From contig CM065174.1 of NCBI GenBank assembly GCA_033026295.1, forward strand, positions 26,277,498 to 26,341,497: a stretch of 64,000 nt of DNA. Direction: 5' to 3'. The stretch is from Channa striata. Its lineage: Eukaryota; Chordata; Actinopteri; Anabantiformes; Channidae. Position numbers and translations under genes: made by a program. The notes beneath the pieces are model-generated. The model had not been told where the DNA came from, made no database searches, and was given only the letters and a program-made list of their open reading frames with translations. Shown here piece by piece: positions 49,623 to 59,866 of this stretch (its first letter is position 1; each line of letters opens with the position of its first letter).

Positions 49623-49668
<46 letters not shown>
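49623..49668 (+). repeat. (TG)23 tract in the exon 13 splice acceptor region
   Basis: Forty-six bases of uninterrupted TG end eight bases before the exon 13 boundary and stand where a polypyrimidine tract is expected. CTGAC at 49614-49618, just upstream, is a good branch-point match. Confidence 0.95.
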
Positions 49669-49671
<3 letters not shown>

Positions 49672-49676
49672 AACAG

Positions 49677-49770
49677 GTCTTGGTGAGTGAGGACTCGGAC
49701 GGAGAGGGAGTTGTGGCTCACTTCCCAGCTCATGACAAACCCATATCCTGCATGCAATTCAACCCCAGTG
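49677..49770 (+). CDS. bcas3: bcas3 exon 13 (residues 328-358), last exon in the window
   Basis: A 94-base exon encoding VLVSEDSDGEGVVAHFPAHD and then KPISCMQFNPS. It is a conserved propeller segment (VLVSEDSD..G.VAHFPAH.KP). It enters in phase 0 and leaves in phase 1. The acceptor (TGTGCGCAACAG) lacks a pyrimidine tract because it follows (TG)23. The donor is AGTG|GTAAGA. The next family residues (GMLLVTTDTLGHDF in mammals, as I recall) are not found in the remaining 14.2 kb. Confidence 0.95.
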
Positions 49771-51189
49771 GTAAGACACACTCACTCACACATAAAGAGA
49801 CACGCTTTTATTTTTGAGGGAGGACCAAAATACACAGAGTTTGTAGGGCAGAACAAAAAAAGAGACATTTCTCTTCTTTTCACTTAAAGCAGAGGCTGAA
49901 ACAACACAAAAGTGTTAATTCGCACCAAACCTGAACCCGTAATAGAACGTATTTAGTTTCTCTGAAAAATAACTCTGAACATTTCTGGTTGGATAATGCA
50001 GCCTTACCTCACTACCCATCCTTTTAGAGTTAGGGTACATAGCATGGATAACTTTTTGTAATGCAGATTCTATTTCTTTAGTTTAAAAAAAACGAACACG
50101 CCTTTAACAAACACTCTAATTGGCCTGTTTTAAAAGTCTGTGGAAATTATATGTGCCTGTCTTTAAATGTACTTTTTTTTTTCAAGGATTGTTAATTTAG
50201 CTGAAATGCTTCAGAAATTTCTTATAGCAAAATGTCTGACCCCACTTCCAAGGGAAACCTATTCCGAGTAGTAGTCTTATGCTTTTAGGCGAAAGAATCT
50301 GGACTATGAACGTAAGTCATTGTCAAATTTTAGTCTATGTAAAATTTTACTCAATTTATGGGGGTGTTATTTCCTGAGAGCCTATTGATGACCACACAGA
50401 GTCAGCGGTTAGATAGCACACACCTCCCAGTCACCTCTGGTGTGTGTGTTCCTAGAGAAGCTCCAGCATCTGCATCATATTCCAGACTTAACACATTGTT
50501 TTAGGATATTTTTAAAAACTTGAAGCTACAATATAGACCTTTACTCAAAGAAAGATTTAGTAATAATATGCTCCATAACTTATCATGATGTGGGAGGTGC
50601 TTTCACCCCCCCCAAAGTAACACTCAGACAACAGCACTGACAAGAGTGCTGAGATAGTAATTTCTAAAGCAATCAGAAAAAAAAAATCAGCTTGATTGGT
50701 AAGATCTGCAGCTTAATTATGTGATTGAGATAATTATTAATATCTGGAGCACTGTGCAGAGCATGTAAGAGGGAGGGCTGGTCTGGAAAGGCTCGACTGA
50801 CTCCAAAGCTTATCCTAACGCTTACAGAGTGTAGATTTCAATTTAATCATTTTGACCAAACTGTAGCGTTAAATTCTAAAGTTTATTCTTTGATAGTTCA
50901 TGTTAAAAGCTATGAAGGTCAATGGAAACATAAAATCAACATCAGAATGTAGGAGGACTCAGCAAACAGTCAACAGTATCTTTGTGACATTAGTATCTGA
51001 GACACAGAGAGGCTTCGACACGTCTTTGTCTCTCAGCGGGTGTTGACCAGCCGGGTGACATTGCGTGTTACACACTGTAGGTCCGACGTCTGTGCGGGCT
51101 GTTGTGCACAGGGTGGCACTAGCGGGCGGCTGGTTGTAAAGGACCTAGTAATGCGTGAATGCTTGAATGAAAGTCAGCGGGTCAGCTAA

Positions 51190-51395
51190 AGGTGTGTCCT
51201 AAGGTGCTTTGTATAGTGTGTGTGTATGTGTGTGTATGTCTTTTATTTCCTTGTGTGGACAAATTTAGTTTGGTTTTAGGGTTAGGATTAGAATTAGGTT
51301 AGGTTAAGACAGGGTAAGGGAATTCATTATGTCAGTGAGTGCCCTCATAAATACAGACAGACATAAGTGTGTGCGCCAGAGTGTGTTTTTGTGCA
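51190..51395. repeat. interspersed repeat with TG-rich and TTAGG-rich parts
   Basis: A TGTGTGTGTATG stretch (about 51219-51240) is followed by TTAGGGTTAGGATTAGAATT (51279-51298) and GTCAGTGAGTGCCCTCATAA (about 51331-51351). I know this combination as a widespread fish repeat, but cannot name the family. Confidence 0.4.
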
Positions 51396-52194
51396 TGTGC
51401 AGTTAATAAAGGAGCTGTTGAGAGATATCTCTCACCCTATGACCTCTAAGCCCCAAGAATTCCTCCCTTGCTTAGTTTTTTTGAATAAACGCAGCAGCTC
51501 TGTCTGAGCACGAACAGACAAACACAGACAGCTCTTCCACTCTGCTCCACCAAAACACCTTTTCTTTTAATCAGAGACGATTTGACCTTTATCAATCGTT
51601 GTGTAACTCCAGCTTCAAAAGCTGAGCGTTCTTTTTTACACTACAACTGATTTCTCACTCAATTGTAAAGTCAGACTTTTGATAGCATTGGGCTTATCTG
51701 AACTGTTGGTAAATCATTTTTTTGCAGATGTGTAAAATACACAAATTATAAAAAAGGTCCATAAAACCAGCTCTCTAACTTAACATACATTTGTGATAGA
51801 ACTTTAAACCTCTGATGGTGATACTGACAGCTGTAGAAGATTCTGTAGCTTAACTCGGCCCGATTACTAACTCGGTTGCTCCTCTCTGGCTTCTCTAATC
51901 TATGATGTATTCAGTGTCATGATGTAATGCACAGCTTGTCGTCCATTGACATATTTAGAGTGTTTTAGAAAACATTAGTTAACCACCTCTCCACATTAGT
52001 AGCCGTGTTGGTTTGCTTCATTGTGTCACCAGCGATGCGCGTTTTTTAAACCTGGTCTAAACTTTTCTTTAACATTTAAGCCGCCTTTGTGTACAAGGGC
52101 ACTCTCAGCACGACACAGTGCAGTTCACATGTAAAGTGGACACGGGTATCGGTCGAAGGAGCTTTCAACTTTAACATACCCCCCCAAAAAATAA

Positions 52195-52340
52195 AACCAA
52201 CTGTCTGTGAAAGGTTCTCAGTCATCCAGGTTTGGTTATGTCCACTGGACTTGTTTCTTCTTGATTGGAACGACGCTTCTTGGATAAGTGCTGAAACATT
52301 TCCAGTCAAGAAGAAAAAAGTCCAGTGGACATGACTCAAG
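52195..52340. repeat. fish repeat with a 30-base inverted repeat
   Basis: GAAAGGTTCTCAGTCATCCA (52209-52228) starts a common fish repeat. The arms at about 52238-52267 (ATGTCCACTGGACTTGTTTC...) and 52301-52331 (...AAAGTCCAGTGGACAT) are nearly perfect reverse complements separated by about 33 bases. Confidence 0.65.
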
Positions 52341-52672
52341 CTCTGGACATTCCAAACAACATTTTAACCTTTGGGACTTTCTTTAATCTTTACGACTTTA
52401 CAGGCTAATAAATGTTTAAAAATGCAACCAAAGAAAGCATCGAGACTGTAGCCAAAATGCAGATTAAGCCGTCTTTTCTTTTCTTTTCTACGCTGCCTGC
52501 GGTGGATTGTCTCACAGAGAAAGACCTCGCAATATGATCAAACCAAAAATCTTAAGTGACTCGTTCGACTGGTTTAAAAATGGTTCAAAAAAAGTTAGGG
52601 GAAGTGGCCTTTGCAGAACTACCCATTGAGGCCCTGGCCCCGTTGAGGCTTCCTTTACAGTGCTCAGGCTGA

Positions 52673-52694
52673 ACACACACACACACACACACAC
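52673..52694. repeat. (CA)n microsatellite
   Basis: About eleven CA units. Confidence 0.95.
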
Positions 52695-54939
52695 AAAACA
52701 AGAAATATAGACTTAGCAGGAAACAATGATATGATTTAAACAGGCCCTGGAAAGCCCATACGTTTTGGCTGGGAAGTGTTATGTAAGAAACCCCAGTGGC
52801 TTGTGTGTGTTGGAAGATCTACAGAGGGCAGACTGGTGGCTGCTGGTTCTTGGTGTGGCGCATGGCGCTTTGCGGTGCCTCTCTGGATCTGTGGATCTAT
52901 TCCTAGTGGTGTAATTAGAGGGGCGCAGATGAAGTGCAGTGGCAAAGAAGTCTCTTAACAGCTGCAATGTGTGTGTGCTTGTTTTCTTTTACGTCTCGTC
53001 CTCTTCACTTGTCCTTAATGATCCTTGACTTGATTATTAGGTATGATGCCAAGGTCAAAATACACTCGTGTTTTGATGGCAGCGATAGTGTCCAACAACT
53101 TGTGCAGCATTTCTTTTGATTATGACTGTCACTAGATGGAGTGATTGATCCAGCAACCGTGCAAGGCACCACCCTCTGGTTTTTCTTCTCTCAAAACTCT
53201 TTCTCCAGAGTTCTACTCTGACAAGTCCGACAAGTGTTTTACGTGCACTGGTGGAAAAAGTATTCACTTAGTAAAAGTAAGTCACAGCGACAGCAAATCT
53301 TTGTTCTGCATAAAAATTCTGAACAATAATAAACAACTTCCATTTCTATGCAGGCTTTAGTCTGCAGGGCAGCTTTTACCTATAGCTGCATCCAGACTCA
53401 AGTCTGGACTCTGTGGTTGGAGTTCGGCAACAAAAGCTTTTTTTAGGGAAGATTTTGGTTTCAGTCAAATGTACAATTGTAAGTAAGTAAACATGGAAAC
53501 TCCTTCTGAATTTAACTAGACCATTATCTTTCGCAAACCTCAACTAAGCTACGAGAATCTCAAAGAACCATAAACAAGTTTCTGTGTACTGTAGTCATAT
53601 GTGTATGCAGTTTGATGTTGTACTGCAAAATGTGATTTTTTGCATACAAATAACTCAGGGCATATATGAAAGTTGTTAGTTTTGTTTCCTTATATACACT
53701 AGGAGACAGGAGCGTGTCAGTCGGGGATGCATGTCCCAGATGCATGGAACTGATATCTGCAGTTGGAAAAGGGAATTGTTACCTAGCTGCGCTCTGAACT
53801 ACGATGGACAATTTTCAGTTTTTGCTGAAAACAAATTAAACTTTTATATTTATAATCATAGCAACATTAAGAAGGCTCAGCGTGAAAAAGCTTTGTGCTT
53901 AATGCTGCGCCTGCACCAACACAGTTTTATCTGCAGCTGTAAGTTAATTTTGAATGATGAACGGGCTTTTTAAACTAGCCAACATCTAATAGGGAAATTA
54001 GCTGATTTTAACTAAAGATACTAGTATTCGTTTGATTTCGTGTGCTGTTGTTCTTGTTTTCACCTTGTTGAAAATGATTTAGGGCAATGGATTTTCCACA
54101 CAATTAAGTCAACAAATTTGCGTTAAGAGTGTGCATGTACTTGACCATAAATCCGTCAGAAACAAAGTTGAAACTGCTGCAGTGTTGTGAAGAATCTCAT
54201 TACCCTTCTCGTTCTCATAAATCCAAGGACGCTGCCGCAGAAACTGAATTAGATAGTTTGATTGCAGCTGTTTACATTTTCCGAATGTGAGAGTATTGAA
54301 TGCCCCCTCAAAGCCGGGGGTAATGGCCGATGAATTTAAGACTCAGTGTTTCCCCACATAGAACGGTCCCATAAACCATATCCCTGGTTTAGCAACAAGC
54401 CTGCCTAATGAATAGTTTGGCTCGTTGAGCCTGACCATTGAGGCAGCTGTGCCGTGAGGACACCTCTCCGTGGTGTAATAACTCTCTCGCTCCATCTTAC
54501 TGATGTGTGAAAGAAACCAGGCAGTCGCAGAAAAATGCTGGAGCCACACGCACATGTTGAACACGGGGAATTCCCCGCACACAAGGATCTTTGCTCAGCC
54601 ACACATTCAGCATGGTCTGAGTTGTGTGTCTTCGCACCAAGATAGTAATTAGCACTCACGGCCAACTCTGGTGTGATTTACTGCTGCTGCTTTTCAGTAT
54701 TGTGAATGGGGACGAGATGAGTCGTTTCCATTGACTTGTGATTTTCACAGCTTTCAGTGGTTGCCTTCGGTAAAGACGATTTCAAAGCCGAGACTGGTTT
54801 TTCTGTTAATTCACAGTTTTGTAATTTTTTGTAGCATTCCCTGCTGCCCATGCCTGCCGTGGCTCTTAAAAGGACCGGTTCTCCTCAGATGACAATGTCT
54901 CCTGAAAAATGTCTTCAAATGTTTTTTATTGATTAAATT

Positions 54940-55215
54940 ATTAGCGGAGTGGAGTCCTGCTGGAGGTCGTCGTAATGTTTTGGCCACCTCATTCGTTTTA
55001 AATAGTTTGCTTATAACATTAGATCCACCTCTTCCTGTAAGGCACTCCAGTACGACTCCACTATCCACCTTGAGTTCAATAAGAAACACATAGTAGAATT
55101 ATCACCTTTCTGACAGTTTCAACCGAAAAACTGGTAAATTGTAACCATGTAAAATTAGGCAGAGCTGTATTTGATTGCCGTGAATTGCACAGCTGGTCAT
55201 AATGTTATGCCTGAT
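54940..55215. repeat. MITE copy related to the element at 59548-59866, ends decayed
   Basis: GAGTGGAGTCCTGCTGGAGG and GTAATGTTTTGGCCACCTCA (about 54950-54991), then GCACTCCAGTACGACTCCAC and AGAATTATCACCTTTCTGAC (55042-55115), match parts of the other copy. The first and third of these are roughly inverted relative to each other, so the core folds back. The CACTGGC-type terminal repeat is not recognisable. Confidence 0.6.
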
Positions 55216-57182
55216 CAGTGGATAGTCCATATTCTTGGTTAATCAAAAGTTAGTATGATAAATGAAACTTTTTTGAAATAAATACAGCTTTAATACAATT
55301 GTTGTTATTTCAAAAGTCTCCACTTTGTTTTTCTAAAACCCCATGTTACACATTTCGGTGCAGAGATCGTTTTCCTCTCATTTATAATTTTACAGTCCAT
55401 TGCTCATTCTGTTTCTGTTGATGTTTGTGTGTCCACTTATGTTTGAACACCGACGCCGAAGCTGCTGCTCTGCTCATGTGCTTTGTATATAGAGACAGTG
55501 TTAATGTCTGATTTCCCGTGCATATGCATTTCCATTTCCTTATAATATGATCCCCTTGTTTCTGTGAATAGGGCAGGCCATTCGAAGGACCCACACATTT
55601 CTGCAAAAATGTCCTCGCTGTTCTTTGTAACATATCTTATCAAAATAATTCTTATTACCCTAAACCGTGAAAAACATAGACAGAAGCCTTTTTGGGTCCA
55701 GACCCAGACCGGAGTCCTACAGTTGCTGACCACTGTTACATGCTAAGAAAGGCTACCCTACCCACAATACCACATTTGACGGCGGTCTGCAAGACCATTG
55801 TCAAATTCAATATGGTTTTAAGAAGACAGTATTTTCTGGAATAATTCAAAAATTGCTTTGATAATTTTAATAGAGAAGAGAAAGAGCAGCACAGCCATTA
55901 CTATTTTAATGCTGTTTATTTGAACCTGTACTTGTGACCCAGCAAAGCTGACGGGTGCCCTGTTTAAGTCGTGTCCCGTGATGGGACGTTTCTGAATTGC
56001 CTGTGATTAACATTTGCAGTGATGAGACAGTTAGCCCCGAGCAGCACTACTAGATGCCTTTTTTAACTGCACGGCGTTGCAGCGTATTGTGACCCTCTCA
56101 CAGACCATCCATCACTGGTTATTTGAAAGAGCACTAACCTCATGAAAAATTAGCCGTGTCACGTGAAACTCCTGAAACTGGACAGCCAGCAGCCACAATC
56201 TCCACAGACACACGTTTGCACTCGCTGGCAGAAAAAGTGAAAAACTGCAACTTTTATTTTAGTCATCAGTTAAAGACGGATATTCCCATTAGTTCGGTTT
56301 TAGCCAATAACTCTTTGTCAACTGATAATGTAAAAGGAATAGTTCATCCGTGGTAAAAGGTTACACGACCAGAGCTAAAGAGAGCGCCTGGCCAGCCAGT
56401 CACTGTGACTCAGGCCCCAGGGAAAGCTTGGCTCAGACTTACCTCAGCTTCCCTCATGCTGGATGTTCCCCAACCCAGCAGACACCTCAGCAGTGTGGAG
56501 TCATTCCCAGCCCACACAGTGCGGTAACACGCAGGTCATTTGTAACGTCTTTACGGTATGCATGTAGGTGGGTGGCTTGGTAGGGAAGAGGTGAGTTGCT
56601 ACATTTCTGCTTCCCATGAATTGAGGACTAGCTTGTTTCCACTGGCAGCAGTGTCCCTCCGCAGGATTTCGAGATTTACATTTTTTTAAACAATGTAACA
56701 TACAATATGCTTGAATGTGTTTCTAATTTGGGTCTTGCAAAGATTTCGGCGTTTGTCATATCACTTTATTGAAAAGATAATGCATAATGACAAATATGCA
56801 GTTTGTTAAGTATTACACATCCCCTAGAACTACTCTTTGTGTTCTTAAGAGTAATTTAGTCAAAGAAAACGTTGCAAGTCTACAACACTAGAAACATGAA
56901 ATGCTCTCACACCACTGCTGTGTGTCTTGAGTCAGGGGCCACATCCCTTCAAAGGATGCCGTGCACACAGTCTGTGAAGGTTCTCTCTTTGTAGACCGAC
57001 AGCAGCTCGGTCGGATCGGAGCGGGACAACGATTTCACATGCAGCCATTGAAGGACGCTGCCCTTAAATTAAAAACACAGTGGAGGATGCGAGGGCTTTT
57101 GTTCTACTGACCCATAAATATGGCAAGTTGAAAAAACATCAGCACATGCATCTGACATTTCCAAAGGAATCTTCCGTCTAGA

Positions 57183-57350
57183 TCAGGGGTGTCGAAGTCC
57201 AGGCCTCGAGGGCCGCAGCCCTGCTTGTTTTCCAACTATCCCTGTACAACCCTCATCTTGCGGCTTCTGACTGACTGAACACACCTGATTCAGGTAATCA
57301 GCAGAGGCTTGTGAGATAGTAAGAGATCCCGTGATGACACAGCAGGGCTC
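57183..57350. mobile_element. hAT-like non-autonomous element, decayed
   Basis: Begins TCAGGGGTGTCGAAGTCCAG, then GCCTCGAGGGCCGCAGCCC. ACACACCTGATTCAGGTAAT follows at about 57282-57301. This is the profile of a common fish hAT-type MITE. A matching right-hand inverted repeat is not clear. Confidence 0.5.
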
Positions 57351-58720
57351 TAGCACTACCTTCAGACTAAAAGGCCCCAAATGAAGTGCTCGTCTGTTAG
57401 TAACCGTGCGTGTTTCTCGTTTTCTCGACATTCAGACACTGACCGTGCAGCCACAGACACATCAACAGATCGGCAGATGTCACAGAAGATAGAAAGCCAT
57501 TATTTATGTAGCTAGAAACATTTCTTACTAATAGGCATTTCAAAATCAACTTCCTTCCAAAAAATTCCTCTTTACTCCCTTGGTGACTGTCGTTGCAGTC
57601 GTTATCTTAAGTGTTAATCCATAAATTAAGTGTATTTTGTTGATTTAGATTTTGATGATTTAGATTGGGTCACAGGATTTCGCTCAGCGAAACTTGTAAA
57701 TCCAAACAAACCAGGCTGCAGTGGCTCTTCGACCCTCTGGCATTATATATTACGTAAGCTTTTAATAAATTATTGTTGGTATTATTATTATCGGCCAAAA
57801 TGTTCGGCATTAACATATTTGGCCTTAAAAGAAAACTGCTGCCCTTTTCTTCTCTCTGTCTCTCATCCCATGCATACAGAGCTGTTTTTTCGTCCAAATC
57901 AGTGCACAATCGGAGCACTGTGAAGTGTTACCTATGACCAGCAGCTGTGACGTTTGAAGGGATTCCATTAGTTACCAGAAGTGAACGGAACTCTGGGAAA
58001 TTTAAGAACGTCCATGTAAATGCAAGGAGCTTAACTCTCCAGCCTCACTGTCTGCCTGTTTGCTCACTAAGGGGATTAAGTGCCGACAACAGTCCCAAAA
58101 TCTTTATCAGGGGATTGTGGACAGGAGCAATTTGTTTTGGGGCTTTTTAAACATGGCATCAAAAGAAGCTTGGTGTTAAAGTTATCTCTAAGCTGATGTG
58201 AGAACAGGCCTGTCCCAGGCCTGTGGAAAACCACAGAAAGAAAACAAAGCCCAAGTATTAGGATTAACTGCAAGTTTGTATTAGCGGCAGTAAACCGGGG
58301 CTGTTGCTTCGGTGCAGGGCGAACCCCTGCAGGTGGCGTGGGAACGGAGGCGTCCTTACTATTTCCACCGACTCATGCAGCCCGGTTAGCCCTGTGTGGC
58401 GCTCTCTGGTTGGCCTTCTGGTGTAAAACCTCTCTTTCCTCGTCTAAACAGTTCCAGCAGCGAGCGCGCAAATATGTAAATGCTCCATAAAAACAGACTT
58501 AAGTATTGTGTTTTCCACTTAAGGTGATGAAAGAACAAGCCTGGAGCTCTGCCTTGAGAACAGTCACGCTTTGTGAACTTGACCGCTACGGTGCCTGCCC
58601 CTTGTGTGTCGGCACGACTTTAAAGCCAGGCCAGTTTTGCCCTGTTAAAAGAGCCGGCGTTCCAGCCTAGTAATGTCAAACTTGTGGCAGCTTCTTAGCT
58701 TGGTTAGCTGCGCTCGCTCG

Positions 58721-58741
58721 CACGCGCGCACACACACACAC
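58721..58741. repeat. short CG/CA alternating tract
   Basis: CACGCGCGCACACACACACAC: purine-pyrimidine alternation throughout. Confidence 0.9.
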
Positions 58742-59547
58742 CGTTTTTCATATCTATTAATATCTAAGTGCTCACAGGTGGTCTGTCTGTGAAGCGCAGA
58801 GAAAAACACAACCCTTGGTTTCAGCCCGCTGTACATCAAATGAACCGTAAGCACCTTTCCCCCTTTTTTTTTTCCTCAGTTGTTTTCTGTGTTTTTCTTA
58901 GCGGCCCTCCCTCTATCCCCCATTCCTTCCTGCCTTCCTTCCCTGCCTGTGTCCTTCTTTTCCTTTGTAGAATCAAGTGTGCACATATTTTAGGAATTTG
59001 GCCCTGTGCAATTTTTTAATTTTGCTTTGTATTTCTTTACATAAGTACAAAAGGTAATTGCCAAATTCAGGGAATGTGGTAAATTAAGAAGGGCACGACA
59101 ACGAGGGTTAATCAGTTCAGCGTAATTGTAAAAGGGAGTAAACAATGATGAGGTTATACTGAAATACGCGTTACACCAAATGGTGGACACTGACTTCCTG
59201 GTTCAACATGGTCCTTAAAAAAGCTGCTCACAGTTTCCTTGTTCAGTGATGAAATGTTACGAACGAGGGAGTCTGACTTGCTGTTGCCTTGTTGGCAGTC
59301 TGTCTGGTTGATTTTGGACCCGCTGGGAGTTGTTATTTCCACACGCCAATAATATGCTTTCAGATTTAAGTCCTTTTGATCAAAATATCGCACAAAGGGT
59401 TTCATCACTTCAGGTTCTGTTAAAACATGGATTTTCCTCAAATAGCCATGTTGGTACTTCCTCATGATAACTCCAGCTTTTCTAAACTTCACTTTCAGAA
59501 ATATTTGGATGTGGCCTGAATTAGTTTAAAAAAATGTCCACAGGTTA

Positions 59548-59866
59548 TACACTCACTGGCAACTTTATTAGGTACACTAATATGTGTTTATGACTGAGGT
59601 CAAAGTGGTTAGTGGAGTTGTGCTGGAGGGCATTATAAGAAGAGATGGTTCTAATTTTTTGGCCCCCATGCGTAAAATGAATGGTGTGGCCAAAACATTA
59701 GAAGCACCTCCTCTTAAACACATATTAGAATTATCACCTTTTTGAGAGTTCCAACTTAAAAACTGACAAATTAGAACTTTGTAAAATCCGAATTCATGGC
59801 AGAGCTGCTGTATCGGATTGTATTAGAATGTACAGGTGTACCTAATAAAGTGGCCAGTGAGTGTAT
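59548..59866. mobile_element. complete foldback MITE, about 318 bp
   Basis: The left end TACACTCACTGGCAACTTTA and the right end, read on the other strand, TACACTCACTGGCCACTTTA are inverted terminal repeats of about 30 bases, both continuing into TTAGGTACAC. The ends begin and finish in TA, consistent with a TA target site as used by Tc1/mariner-type transposases. The interior is also self-complementary around 59645-59710 (GGTTCTAATTTTTTGGCCCC against GGCCAAAACATTAGAAGCAC), so the whole element can fold. No coding capacity. Confidence 0.8.

Larger units (their letters stand above)
46785..49676 (+). other. bcas3 intron 12 (2.9 kb)
   Basis: No gene or transposon was recognised. It contains (CA)n tracts at 48165-48184 and 48915-48939 and ends in a long (TG)n tract directly before exon 13. 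Confidence 0.88.

Noticed and set aside
54694..54760. possible exon after TTTTCAG at 54694
   Set aside because: The translation does not match the expected next BCAS3 residues, and no suitable donor follows in frame.
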